A stretch of DNA of 64,000 bases from Ixodes scapularis (taxonomy: Eukaryota > Arthropoda > Arachnida > Ixodida > Ixodidae), in contig NW_024609857.1 of assembly GCF_016920785.2 (NCBI RefSeq), forward strand, positions 71,112,252 to 71,176,251. Direction: 5' to 3'. Positions 13,338 through 24,745 of the stretch are shown here, in pieces (the stretch's first letter is position 1; every line of letters starts with the position of its first letter). A program made the translations under genes and the position numbers. A model generated the notes under the pieces. The model made no database searches and was not told where the DNA came from. It saw nothing but the letters and a program-made list of their open reading frames with translations.

Positions 13338-13520
13338 GTCAAATAACGATGAAAATAATCCCTGGAGAAGGGGAACAAGAGGGACAAGGGACAAACATAA
13401 ATCTCCAAACACAGCTAGGTGACTGGAGATTTATGTTTGTCCCTTGTCCCTCGTGTTCCCCTTCTCCAGGGATTATTTTCATCATTATTGTCCAGCTCGC
13501 TTGCCCGAAAATAATTTAAT
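13338..13520. repeat. Snap-back copy of an I-element ORF1 fragment
   Basis: The segment 13347-13412 and its near-perfect reverse complement 13430-13494 are separated by about 18 bases. The arms contain AATAATCCCTGGAGAAGGGG and its complement. The right arm plus tail matches 43965-44085 of the I-clade element at the 3' end of its ORF1 (TTCTCCAGGGATTATTTTC, then CCAGCTCGCTTGC). A fold-back of one source sequence suggests template switching or self-priming during cDNA synthesis. Confidence 0.75.
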
Positions 13521-13749
13521 TGCATTATAATGTCAAATAACCTTTTTTATATATTTTTTTCCACATAAAAACAAACAAAAACAAGAACTAATTCGATGCC
13601 ACAGCTAGATGTACACACAATCGGAAAGTGTCATTTCAGTATCTTTGACAGCTTTCCTGCGGTCCCCTTGTTTATGCCTGCATGCTGAACATTCTATTAT
13701 GGTGCACATGCAGGCAATTTCAAGGGCTTTTATCAATATAGGTACGCAA

Positions 13750-13935
13750 AGCAGGGATTTAAACCGTAACCGAAACCGAAAACCATTTAGGAACGAAAAT
13801 TTTCAGTAACCGTAACAAGAACAAAATTGTTATTTGAAATTAAAAAAAAAACAAAAAACGTAACCGTAAGCGTAACCGTAAAGTATTTACCGGTAACTGG
13901 TTTTAACCAATATTAGCCGAAAAATAAAAAAAAAA
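13750..13935. repeat. CCGTAA-like degenerate short repeats and A-rich tract
   Basis: Repeated variants of CGTAACCGTAA and AACCGAAACCGAAAACC occur at 13760-13800 and 13858-13890, followed by an A-rich run at 13927-13942. They are irregular and are not the arthropod telomere repeat TTAGG. They may be the subterminal part of another MITE. Confidence 0.4.
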
Positions 13936-15944
13936 AAAAAAATTTTCTCAGGTATGACTTGGAGGACGGATCTTGAAATATTGTGGCAATTTGACAGAGT
14001 TACTTTCAGCGAGTGGTGCATCTGGTAATACAATTTCCGTTCAATCTAACTTTAGGATTAAGGATACTTAATTGGAATCAGTAGTCGTGCTTATAATAAA
14101 AAAAAGTCTATCTCTAAATCTATCACACTCCTACATCGCTACATGTGTCAGTACGTGTCGCCTTCACTGTAATAACTAATAAGTTAGAATTCTCAGATGT
14201 CCATCCAATTCGGTTCTATCAAAACCACCAATGTTCCTGACATGCACTAGCCAGTATGAAGAAACGAGGTAAATTGACTGTCATGCAGAGCTGGCGGAAA
14301 AGAAAACCTGGTATTCATTTAGTCTGAAACGTCGCTAGTGACGATTTTGAGACAACACAGAAAGAAAAAACAATGTGACAGGTTTGACATTGGCGTTAAG
14401 TGCATGTTTCATATTAACCGTGATTCAGAATTTATCTGAACAGAAAAAAATCACACAAATTAAAATTATTTTGTGAAGTGAAAGCTAATATATCCTTTGA
14501 TGGCCAGTATTTACATGGAAGTTCAGTGACTGGCCGGCATCGGCGCTTTGGTGTTCAAGCTGGCGAGCCCCGTCATTGAAGATCCGTTTACTGACCGGCA
14601 TCGTTTTATTTTTTTGCCTTTTTCACTATGAAGTCAAGTCGTTGAGATTCTGACAAACTGTGGCAATTCATGGATAGCGAGTGGAAATGTTTGCGTTGAT
14701 CAATCCTTCCTAAATGGCTGCCGACGCTAGGGTATTTTATCCCAGCATGTTAAGGCTGACGTGTTTTATCGCGAAAACGCAAGAAAAAACAATGCGATGA
14801 AGAAAATTAGCTGCAGAGGATTTGAGAATATGACCGCCTACGCCACGAAAAATAAATTTTACAACGCCGAACATTACTTTTTTCAGGAAGCTAGTTTAAT
14901 TTGATGTACTATACTTAAGGTCCGGTGGTATACGCAGGTGTTTGGCCCTGATAAAAAATAAAAACTGTATAACGGAACCTAAAAAAGAAAAAAAAGAAAA
15001 AAAATCGTGGCATAATTGAGCACGCGCTTTGAGTTACAAAAACAATAATAAACATTACTTTCCAGAGACTAGAAAAGTAAGAGATGTGTTTATTGCTTAT
15101 GACGCTACGAAATTGAGTGCGAAAATATGTTATTTCAGACAGGAATCAACTGCTTTCTGTGGTAGTTCCGATTATCTAACAGAAATATTTCGAATGTTCC
15201 CATAGCCAAACGATATCTGTCGCTTTGATCACTTATGTTATACGACATACCGTTCCAGAGGAACGCGAATATAAAAACTTCTTTTTTTAACGCAAAAAAG
15301 CGGGAAACACCACTGCATTGTGGATGTTCACACTGCCGGGTTTGTGAATGTGACCCCTTGACGGCTACGAAAAATAATTGTTACAACGTTGAACGATGCC
15401 ATTTCTGAAAGCTAGTTTAATTATCCGTGCTGCACTTGAATCTCAGGAATAAAAACGTGTCTAGGCCTAATAAAAAAGTAAAACTGCGGAGCGCAACCTG
15501 TATAAATAAAACCTGGCGGCACGCGGGGGATAGCACTGATCAACGAGATCAAATTAAATACTACTTTCCGGAAGTCAGAATATTAAGAGATGTGCTTAAT
15601 ACGTAGCGCGCTATGAGCTCAGCTAAATTACTGCCTTAAAATGACGGTATTTTTGATTCGACAGTGGGTGAAGATGGCCGCTTTCAGACAAACTTCGGCT
15701 GCATTACTATGGCAGTTTTACCATTAACATATTTTTCCATTTTGCTCGCAATATGCTCATTATTATTACATTTCTTTCTTCTTTGAAATGACTTGTACTG
15801 TTTGCCTACGGTTATGAATTATCCCGGCAAAACAAGAGGGCCACGGTTTCTGCTTTGCAACGATTCAAACTTAGGCTCGCACTTTTTGTTTTCACCTTCT
15901 CCGTGATTATTACCCTAAAGAACGGTGTCGACGACTGCAAAAAC

Positions 15945-16150
15945 ATAGAAAATATTTAAAATAATAAAATCCAATACAGAAAGGTGAGAAAAAATATTTA
16001 AAAATATAAAAACTAATACAAGAAGGTGAGAAAAAATATTTTAAATAATAAAAACTAATCTAAAAGGCGAGAAAAAAAATATTAGAAATAATAAAAACTA
16101 ACACAAGTAGGCGAGAAAAAAATATTTAAAGTAATAAAAACTAATACAAC
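15945..16150. repeat. AT-rich tandem repeat, about 44-bp unit
   Basis: About five units contain GAGAAAAAATATTTAAAATA followed by ATAAAAACTAATACAA and AGG. The matching place in the first E copy (near 29215-29235) has at most one unit, so the array arose in this copy after the two diverged. Confidence 0.8.
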
Positions 16151-16847
16151 GAACCGACGTCCGCACGCTTTGCAAGATAACACGTTAGCAAACTACGCTA
16201 AAGTCGCCCGGCTCTCCCAGAGTGTTTTCTGGAAGAATACATGTCTGCTGAATTCGTTTTGAACCGTTGTACACTTAGTTTCGTATTTAATATTTTGCTA
16301 CGTGTTCAGGACTTATTCATAATATTATGGTAATAATGACGTCTGCAATAATTTATTATTGCTGTGTCTTTTATGGGTTTTATAATGCGGTTTCCTTATC
16401 CTTTTATTTGAAACGTTTTGAAGATACGAAAACATTTTCATCGAATCAACAGCCTATGTTTCGCACGGTTTGCCGAACGTATCGGCCGTGTGCGTTTGAA
16501 TGCCTACGTTCACGACCGGCTAACGGTTAAATTTCCCGATTATTCGTGATGCGTTGAGTTTGCCTTAGTTTCAAACGTGTCCGAAAAAGACGGAAGCGAC
16601 TGTGAGAAGTGGAACTTCGTCAAATCGGCTCAACAGCCAAGATCATGGCACGGGAACCGAAGTAAGTTTGTTTCTTTGTTCGTTAGGGCTAGCTTATTTC
16701 CTGCGTTCAGAAAGCTTGTTATTTTCTGTAGATCGCTTGCTTTTACCAGTATTATTAATTGTGCGCGAATGGTGTTATGCGAGGCTGTTTTTCTTCTTTT
16801 TTTCCCCGATGCAGAGACTGTACTCGCTCAAGGTTCATCAGTAGCGG

Positions 16848-17509
16848 CCAACGTTACTAAAACACTCAGTTGGGAAACTCGCCGTCGGAATCTGGGCCGC
16901 TGGCGTCCACCGAGACCGAGATAAATGCGACAACAGCGCCACTCTTTATCATTTGTCGGTACTGTGGTCAGCTTGAGCTTTTTGAAAGCCTGCTTTTGCG
17001 TAAAAACAAATAAAAAAAGACTCTTTTTGTATGAAATTTATTGGAGTTTAGTACAAAAAGGGGGTGCGTTATGTTTTTAAAATCGTTAGTTTGCAGGGTT
17101 TTGCGGCACAATTAATATTGTTTTTATTCAACCATGCCTCAGCCGGCCTTTCAGGTAGCGCGTCCCGCCCTAGGTGCATTTTGACTTCGGTAGTTCAACG
17201 CGGCGCGTCCGCCGGGGCGACGGGGGTGGGACCCCTGTAACCTCTACCGCTGTATCTGTTCTTAAAGCCAAAACGAATGTCACGTGCACTTCCTCGAGTG
17301 GCCGCTGCGGGAGAAATGGTGGCGTTGTGTTCGTCATTAGCTCGGTGCTCGGAGACAGATGGGGGCCACTTTTTCAAAGCTGTCTCTATGGGAGTTTCCC
17401 AACTGAGTGTTTTAGTAATGAACAAAAAGTAAGGGCGCAAACGAGCTGGTGTAAATTGCACATTACCCGCAGTCTCGGGGTTTTTTCAACCATGTTTTAG
17501 TAACGTTGG
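16848..17509. mobile_element. MITE with CCAACGTTACTAAAAC termini
   Basis: The terminal inverted repeat is CCAACGTTACTAAAACACTC at the left; the right end is TTTTAGTAACGTTGG after removing a nested insert. Pairing extends to about 16920 and 17280. TAGCGG flanks both ends (16842-16847 and 17510-17515). The first E copy near 28495-28510 is uninterrupted (reverse-read CATCAGTAGCGGCAGAACTC), giving an empty site. Its six-base duplication does not point clearly to one superfamily. Confidence 0.85.
17419..17492. mobile_element. 74-bp short insertion with 11-bp target duplication
   Basis: TGTTTTAGTAA occurs at 17408-17418 and 17493-17503, duplicating part of the host MITE's terminal repeat. The insert contains GGGCGCAAACGAGCTGGTGT and ends near TTTTTTCAACCA. 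The same insert family recurs at 27231-27373. Minus-strand orientation gives the CCAGCTCGTTTGC module also found at four other places. The mobilising machinery is unknown. Confidence 0.75.
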
Positions 17510-18579
17510 TAGCGGCGGAATTCTTTGGGAGACGGGGGGTGCGGTGGTGGGGGTCAAAGCGGACGGGGGAGGATTGCCTCCCCAAAGGCCTTCCTCTGCC
17601 GTATTGTTTACTGGTCAACTAGAATGTCTGAAAGCGCGCAGTGCGGTGCCCCTCCATCGCCGACGCCATTGCATGCGGAGAGCTGGACCCGACAAAAAGC
17701 AGCGATTGATTGATCGAGCAAGCCCGTAGCTTCCACCGCCCAGTCGTCTCCAAACGATTTCATTTTCGCGATTCGTAATCAGAAAAGAATTGCCAAAAAT
17801 TGGTGCCGTAATGAATTCACCCCATGGTTATTAATGCATAGCATACCACTTCCGATCGCAAAAGTTTGTGCCCGCGAAATAATTTTTGACGCCAGCACTT
17901 ATTCCTCGCGAAATGTCGAGCTCTAAATATCATTTGCTGTACACGTGTTTTGTATGATCCAACGCACGTGCAACGAATTTCACAGCTGCAGAAACACTCG
18001 GGCTGCTTTAAATGGTGAAGCGTTTATTCTTTTCCTACTGCTGTTTTTTTAGAGGCTATCAAGTATTAATTACAAGCTTCTAGGGAAATTTACACGCATG
18101 TTATGAATTAAGGTAGTGTCTCGCCAGTTTTTGGTATCTATATTTTTTTCAATGTAAGTATATAGTGTTAGACATAACTCACCAAATCCCTGTTTTTTCG
18201 TTTGGTATTGCCATTAGCGAATGGTGCAAGTTGTAATTGTTTTTAGTTGTTGCATGATTGTAGTAAGGTGGTGAGCTGGTACTAATGGAACATCTTGAAA
18301 AATAGTTCGCAAAAAAATCAAGGAGACAGGGAAAGTAACACACAGACCTCATGCAAGCGCACACTGAACTCGCATAAATCAAAGAAGGGAGAAATATAAA
18401 TGCGGAAGGGCTCGAGCACAGGCCCAAGTGGAACGCGCTGATTTACCTGTTAGAAAGAGCCGATTAAGAAAAAAAAAATAAACAAACACAATTTTTATGT
18501 TAGTGAAGGTAACAGATAGATGGCTAGTACATAAAGAGAGCTCAATCTCTCTCTAAAATCTACGATGGATTGTCACATA

Positions 18580-19061
18580 CAGGTGCCGTCAAAGTAAAAC
18601 GGAGCGCCGGAGCGGCGACCGAACTGCATCGCCGCGCTATCTGGCAGCGCCGGCCGGAACTGATAGGCTACATCTACGCATGCGCACGTGCCTTCAGTTG
18701 GGGCCTCCGTTTTCTTCTTCCGACCCACACGTTATCGGTGGTTCGAACGGCACAACGATTTTCCTAAAATCGACGCCGGATAGCACAAGGGGCGGTGCTC
18801 ATTGACAACACTGGCCCTTTCCCACTTGCAGTCAACGTTATCTCCGAGTGTGAGTCGAACACCTAGCGGTGTTTATCGGAATAGCATTGGGCAGCTCGAG
18901 ACGCCAATAATGCGAGGATCAAACAAGAAAACGGAGGACACCGCGAAGGGCACGCGCGCATGCGCAGACGGCACTTATCAGTTCCAGCCAGCGCTGCTAG
19001 ATAGCGCGGCGATGCAGTTCGGTCGCCGCTCCGGCGCTCCGTTTTACTTTGACGGGACCTG
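18580..19061. mobile_element. GC-rich MITE with TA target duplication
   Basis: Termini are CAGGTGCCGTCAAAGTAAAA on the left and, reversed, CAGGTCCCGTCAAAGTAAAA on the right. The inverted repeats run about 90 bp and include GCGGCGACCGAACTGCATCG. TA lies at 18578-18579 and 19062-19063. The first E copy (about 3668-3690) lacks the 482-bp insert, so the empty site is visible. The TA duplication fits the Tc1/mariner group. No transposase is present; the frame at 18802-19122 is not a real gene. Confidence 0.9.
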
Positions 19062-20040
19062 TACCTATGCACTGTTTACACTACTCGTGTATGTCATCCT
19101 TAGGAGAAACGTCAATAATTAGCAGGTACTATAAAAACATAGAAGATAATTATTTTAGGCCTTTCTTATTCGTAGTATGGGGCAACCAATGGTGTCCGCA
19201 CATCCGTCGGTTACCTGAGCTGCCGAGGAAATTGTTTTTACAGTATTATGCATATGGGTGAATTAGCACGGCCCACTTGGACCTGTTCGAACTTTTGTTA
19301 AAGCTCCTAACGTATTCTTTTTTTTTTCTTTTCTAATGTATGTGTGTTGGGAGTCTGCACTGGTATGTAGTGTATGTATTCCTAACCTTTATTCCTTGTT
19401 TTTTGAGTACTATTTTTCAAGATGTTCAATCAGAATGAACTCACCACTTTACTACAGGGAAAGGCTGTTGCTAGTTCTAGACTGTATGTAAAACAATCTA
19501 CCGGACATCTTTGCCTCACATCCCGGTTCCTGAAGCTCACATTCTCCGAGTACAGCCTTTCTGATTTCTCTCATCCTCTTATTTTCTTTTGTGTACAATC
19601 AATCGAGTTGCGAATGTACACCAGTCTGCGTCCTACGTGTTCCTGTATTTTGGTCCTTGTCTTTTTGTGCGCTTTTTCAAGTTGGTCCATGATATTTTTT
19701 ATCATATATTCTAATCTGTGTTTTCATCTTTGTACTTACTGCAGCCTTTCCCAATTAGATGTTGGCATTCACTTTCGCCATCCTGATGTGAGTGACCTGA
19801 GACGACACAAAATGACAGTCTCCCCTGCTGAAGTCCTGGCTTCGTGAAAGACTGCCAAGGCTGTTCATTGTAAGGTTAGCAATATAATAGCAATTTATTG
19901 CTGCTAGGATTGTTTTTGACACAGACTGCATTTATGGGCTGGCCTTTAGCAATTTTGTTGCCACTCACGTGGAATGAAAGCCTTTAGGGAAATTGCGCAT
20001 TTCACTCGTAAGCGGAATGCTGAGTTTACAACAGAAGTGC

Positions 20041-20338
20041 ATTGCGTTGCCTTGCGTTGGGTTCGGTGGCCGACTGGGCAAGCGCACACCATTTGGAGCA
20101 CGTGGAACGAAAGCTTGCGCTGCAGAACCCTGGGATCCTGGGTTCAGTATGAACCCCTGCCCATTTCGATCTAGAAAGCATCGTACTGGCATGCGTATCA
20201 CTACTGCGTGGGGCAGGTTGTAGATTCCAGGCTAGCAGTCATACTGCACTGGCTAAATTGCTCACCTACAGCAAGCAACTCATCGCAACTTTGAAATGGC
20301 TCACCAACTACACGCTGTAAAAATATCCACAGAACCCC
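20041..20338 (+). mobile_element. tRNA-derived SINE with 11-12-bp target duplication
   Basis: CAACAGAAGTGC (with one extra matching base) occurs at 20029-20040 and 20338-20349, and the first E copy near 2660-2672 has a single copy, so this is an insertion of about 298 bp. Near its start TGGCCGACTGGGCAAGCG matches the Pol III box A of Ser/Leu-type tRNAs, and GGGTTCAGTATGAACCC about 75 bases on resembles a degenerate box B. The remainder is tRNA-unrelated and no poly(A) tail is clear. Confidence 0.7.
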
Positions 20339-20974
20339 AACAGAAGTGCGTCACTAATTGCATCCAGTATTGCTGTGTGTTGTATCTGTATTTTGTATCT
20401 GTTTATTTAGTGTTCCCAATAATGGCTGAAGCCTTCCCATTGGTGCGCTTGTTAGTAGCAACACACAAACACAAACAAACGGCGAGAGTGGTGAACACCA
20501 CCACTTTTACCGCTCGCCGCCGTGCCCATTGGTTTTCGGAGAAGTTTGCAGTGTTAGTCCTTGTGGTATTTGGTGATATATCGCACGTGGACACAACCAG
20601 GGCACTGTACCTACAACTCAACACTTGCAAGACTTGCGTGAATACACCCTGTAGGTGCTCGCACCTTCAGAGTCATTTTAATGTTGCAGAAATGATAGAA
20701 TGGATGCTTGGGCGAGTTGATGAACCATATTCTATGGTGACAGCGCAGAAAAACATTCGCACACCAGATACTCAGGAAGACAAGCACACGCGCTGAACTT
20801 ACAACTCTCGTGTATTCGACTACTTGGTTCTTCTCTTCAACCTCTAGATTGACTTTTCAGAGTGTGATAAGGAGAATGGCACAAAATACAAGGAAAGAAG
20901 CAAAGAACAGAAAAAAAAAACGGAGGAAAAACAAAAATAGGAAGCTCTTACAAGTCATCCCTCTCCCTCATTAC

Positions 20975-21235
20975 TATCCTTAAGATAGAAATTGGAGCTT
21001 TTTGGTCGAAAACACAATAGAAGGACTACTTACACACTTGTTCTTCAGATGCTCTATTCTTTGCGCTTCCATTATTTCTCTTGGCAATGGGTCTCGATTC
21101 TTAACTATTACGGAACAATTTTCAAAATGTGCTACACATCCACACTCCGGACAGTGGGTTCCCAATTGTCCAGCGGCGACTCGGTGGGTGTTATAAAAAT
21201 GCTCCTTTAAACGATCATTTAAACACCTGCCATTC
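20975..21235 (-). pseudogene. Penelope C-terminal fragment, left arm
   Basis: The minus-strand frame gives CPECGCVAHFENCSVI, then EIMEAQRIEHLKNKCVSSPS and KELQFL-type ending. It mirrors the right-arm copy at 21245-21541. This is the tail of the GIY-YIG endonuclease domain of a Penelope-like element. It lacks the GIY-YIG core because the inversion joint lies there. It is non-functional. Confidence 0.65.
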
Positions 21236-21244
21236 TGGTCTACA

Positions 21245-21541
21245 TAAGTAGTGTGGTAAGACGTATGTAGGCCAGACTGGCAGGTGTTTGAATGATCGTT
21301 TAAGGGAACATTTCTATAATAACCACCGAGTCATCGCTGAGCATTTGGGAGTCTGCTGTCAAGATTGTGGTTGCATAGCACATTTTGAAAATTGTTCCAT
21401 AATAGATATGATTTGAGACCCATTGACAAGAGAAATAATGAAAGCGCAAAGAATAGAGCATCTGAAGGACAAGTGTGTAAGTAGTCCTTCTATAGCGTTG
21501 TCGACCAAAGAGCTTCAATTTCTATCTAAACAAAAGCGGTA
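21245..21541 (+). pseudogene. Penelope GIY-YIG endonuclease fragment, right arm
   Basis: The plus-strand reading without a start codon gives CGKTYVGQTGRCLNDRLREH, the conserved part of the GIY-YIG nuclease, then CCQDCGCIAHFENCS, an in-frame stop near 21415, and EIMKAQRIEHLKDKCVSSPS, ending KQKR and a stop at about 21541. In Penelope-like elements this domain nicks the target for reverse transcription. The fragment is cut off upstream at the palindrome centre. Confidence 0.75.
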
Positions 21542-22949
21542 GAGAGAATGATGATGTGTAAGGGTTTTCTTCTTTTGTTTTGTCTTTCGCTTTTTTCCTT
21601 GTATTTTGTGCTATTTCTTCTGTTTATCACGTTCTGGAAAGTCTATCCAGACGTTGAAGAGAAGAATGAAGTAGTCGAATACACAAGAGCTATAAGTTTA
21701 GCGCGTGTGCTGGTCTTTCTGAGTATCTGTTGTGTGATTGTTTCCCTGCACTGTCACAGTAGAATATACAAAAATGAATAATGCCATTGGCATATTTGTC
21801 ATGCCAAAGCCTGTCACACTTTTTCCGAACTTTGATCTCCACGAGATCACAATACCATCGTTTCTGTTGTAGTGACACTGCAGACTCTATACTTGTTTTG
21901 CTTCAGTCTTTGTAAGGGGGATGCTGTAGTCCGATTCTACACATCTATGGTGTACTAGACAGCACCATATTTGCAGAGCTAGTCTTCGGTTTTTGTAGTT
22001 CCATCGAAATATATTTCAGCTTTTAAGTTATTTGTTATTTGGCATGTACATTTACAAGCTTATCTAGATTGAAGGCAGCAAATATTTTGCCAGCACTCAT
22101 GGTACGCGTTTGAAGTATATTGCGTTAACATAATTGACCCAACCTCTGATTTTTATTTGTCAGTGCCTCTAGCGAATTGTGCATGCTAGGATTGCTTTTG
22201 TTTGTTTGTTTCACACAATCTACGGCACATTTTTCACCTTTCTACTCAGTGCAGCCCTCGCCGAACAGAAGCTAGCATCGACCAGGCCGAGGTTCAGTTC
22301 ATGGCAGTGTGCAAAAGTTGTTGATGGGTAAGCTGCCTTATATATACAGCTGTGTAAGAGCAGCGTGTCTTGGGTGACAATTTGAAATGCATTTTTATGT
22401 TCTAGAAAGTGAAATTTGCATGGGCATACTTGCAATGTGAAACCTTACCAAGCCTGTTCTGAACTTTCATCCTTTTGAGATTTCAATACAGCCGTTTGTG
22501 CTGCACGCACACTGGCTACTTCGGCCAGAGACTTGATCCATATGAAGGTAAACAGGCGAGTATCAACGGCTCAGTTCCGTGTGTGGTGACGTTCTCTCCT
22601 CATCCGACAACTTACCACACTTGGTTCGCAAGGCATTTGAAAAGGAGAGCAAGTCAGCTGCTGGATGATGCTCCCAGTACTGAGCAGTCGACGATTGCTT
22701 GTTCACCTTTGTATAGATAACGACTGTACTTCAAGCTCGGCAAGTGTGACACTTATCTGATTCAGCCTAGCAGTGCTGTGCTGAGCGGTATGTGTAGAGC
22801 TAGTTGACTTGTGTATGGACAGTGGCTGTGGGGTATAAAACAGACCCAATTGGGAACTTTAATGCAATCTTTTGTACTCCCATTGATGTTATGATTATGA
22901 TTACACAACGTTTTATGGTGCAAAAAAAAAGCGCGATGTAATCGTTTTT

Positions 22950-23432
22950 TTGAAACTGCGTGTGCGATCTCCAAGCTCGTGTTTGTACGTTCTGTGCGAT
23001 GAAATGCCCTGTATAAGCAAAATTAGAGAATCCTTGAGCTATATGCTGCAAGGAGTGAAAACAGCAGTCCGCCCGCATTCTCCCCTCTTCTGTATACTGT
23101 GCAAATGCAGACGGGCGCGCACTTTGGATGCTTTGCACTTAAAGGCCCCACATAAAACACACTGCTTAATACGCATCAATTATTGTGAAGTGTTCGCGGA
23201 TTTGGCTTTTAAATGTCATGCAGATAGGAAGCACAATGGTGATGTAAAGTATGCCGAAATCGTAATGGTGCACTTTAAGGTTTTACAGGGTATGTTCTGC
23301 AAAATGCGGGCCAAATTGTTTGTGTCAAAACTTTACATCGCCCAAAAAAAGGTCTTGTGTTGTCCTAGGCCAGGGGCCTATTTAGAAAGATTATTACAAA
23401 ACAATGTAGCTAATAATGTGTATATCTGCTGA
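22950..23432 (+). other. Open frame of 160 codons, probably not a gene
   Basis: The frame is Cys- and Lys-rich, has no recognisable motif and follows straight after the E homology. It ends just before the exon-like segment at 23459 but is not joined to it by any clear splice site. I regard it as chance. Confidence 0.15.
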
Positions 23433-23458
23433 TTATTGTTTTTTTTCTTCCAATTACA

Positions 23459-23606
23459 GCATACACGGAGGGTATCTCCAAGGAGAAGGGGTGGGATTAT
23501 GTAGAGAAGCTAGTGCTTCTCTTTATGGGTACAAAGCTGTCCGAAATAAAGTCGGAATGGAAAAAGCACCACCAAGTTCCGCCTGGTCCTGAGCAGCCAC
23601 AATAAT
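23459..23606 (+). CDS. Possible terminal exon, unrecognised protein
   Basis: After an acceptor (TTCCAATTACAG) an open frame of 48 codons follows without an ATG, so a start-based search misses it. It reads AYTEGISKEKGWDYVEKLVL, then FMGTKLSEIKSEWKKHHQ and ends VPPGPEQPQ and TAA. The amphipathic, charged composition looks like a real protein C-terminus. I do not recognise the family. It lies inside element A, outside the E copy, so it may belong to a gene carried by element A. Upstream exons were not found and no close AATAAA follows. Confidence 0.4.
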
Positions 23607-23609
23607 GAA

Positions 23610-24740
23610 CACAGAATTCAGAAAAATAGTAATATGAAGGACCTAGGCAGGCAGCCACATGTTTTGAGTTCGCAATGACATTTGATTATGATCACAAATA
23701 TTCCTGCTTTGCTCAAAGTCGCATAGTTTACACACCATATTGGTTATGGTTAGGGCAGCAGGAATATTTTTTTATCAGACTTAAACGTCATTGTTAATTG
23801 AACAAATGTGGCTTTCTGTGTAAGTCCTTTGTGTTTTTACTCGTTTTTATTTGTGTGTTCGTTATTTCATTTTTTTCTTATGATTTAGTCCGGGTTTCTG
23901 TTACTTATGTGTTCATTATTTATTCATTTTTTTCTTTTATTAAGTTTTAGTTAAAAATATGATGCCCTCGTCATTTTCCAGTCCGTGAAACGGTGGTGAC
24001 TTCGTCGTGTTCAAGGAGCAGTAATGAACTTTTCATCTTGTATTGCTTCCGGCGAACAATGGTGTCTGTGCGTGTGTGTGTGCGCGACGTGTTGGTCACA
24101 AGGGATGATTTCGGGACTGAACGGAAAAACAAGGCCAGCGAGGAGCGACTGGGGGACTTTGAACATCGCACGGTGCAAGGAAGGACTTCAACGACGAGGC
24201 TAGCAAGCAAGCCCATGTCAAAACTGCTGTGCTCGACCGGAGAGTTGAATCAGAATTTTACTTAGTGAGTAAGGATCAACGACTTTGGAACTTTCGTATA
24301 GTTTACAGCTTAATTGTCGCCTTCCTTTTGTTTTATTTTAAAAGGAGTCTGTGTGCTATTACATTTTTAGGTTATTTTAATGGTTGTTCGTGCGATATTA
24401 CTATTATTTTTTCTTGAACGGCGGAAGTGCTTGTTTGGAAATTTGGCACTTTTATGTATAAAACTTTTTTTGCAAACCATATTATCTGTCTGCTCCCTCG
24501 ACGACCGATCCCGCCAAAGGGCTGTGACTTTCAGACGTCGAATCATATGTTACAATGTTTGCTAACTAGCGATCGCCTGCATTTTATTTTTGTAGCATAC
24601 ATGTTTGTCGGAATTACAAATTTCGAACCAGGCCACTAAAGATTGGTCAGTGGCCTATTCTGCCGATGTATCTACGTGAACACACGTTTGGCAGTGTGGG
24701 ATAGAAATAAAATGTATATTTTCTGGATATTCATAGAAAT
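23610..24740. other. Spacer in element A, nothing recognised
   Basis: Short frames only. GT-rich and T-rich stretches occur at 23820-23945. The frame at 23993-24265 is unassigned. Confidence 0.35.
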
Positions 24741-24745
24741 GCATT

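Larger units (their letters stand above)
20699..21770. mobile_element. Head-to-head pair of Penelope-like element 3' ends
   Basis: Two copies of a Penelope 3' region face away from a centre near 21248, forming a palindrome with arms of about 500 bp. Matching ends include CAGATACTCAGGAAGA (20767) against TCTTTCTGAGTATCTGTTG (21715-21735). The first E copy lacks the insert near 2350. AAATGA-type sequence borders both ends (20690-20697 and 21772-21779), an approximate target duplication. Penelope elements are known for inverted and partial tandem copies. Confidence 0.75.
14478..22890. mobile_element. Unclassified repeat E, second copy (inverted)
   Basis: The stretch 14478-17640 is reverse-complementary to 28386-30130, and 17610-22890 is reverse-complementary to 1190-4649. 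The two homologies meet at about 17620-17640, exactly where the first copy is split by element H. This copy is therefore unsplit but carries its own insertions: MITEs at 16848-17509 and 18580-19061, a SINE at 20041-20338, and a Penelope pair at 20699-21770. It contains no domain I recognise. Candidate spliced pieces such as 16577-16664 (followed by GTAAGTTT) cannot be assigned. Element class is unknown. Confidence 0.7.

Noticed and set aside
13750..13935. Interstitial telomere repeat
   Set aside because: CCGTAA-type units are irregular and differ from the arthropod TTAGG repeat.
1190..22890. One giant inverted duplication of chromosomal DNA
   Set aside because: The partner of the arm switches from 4649 to 28386 at one point, and insertions with target duplications differ between arms. 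Two copies of a transposon, one split, explain this better.
22950..23432. 160-codon frame as a host gene
   Set aside because: No motif, no splice continuity with the exon-like segment that follows, and biased composition.
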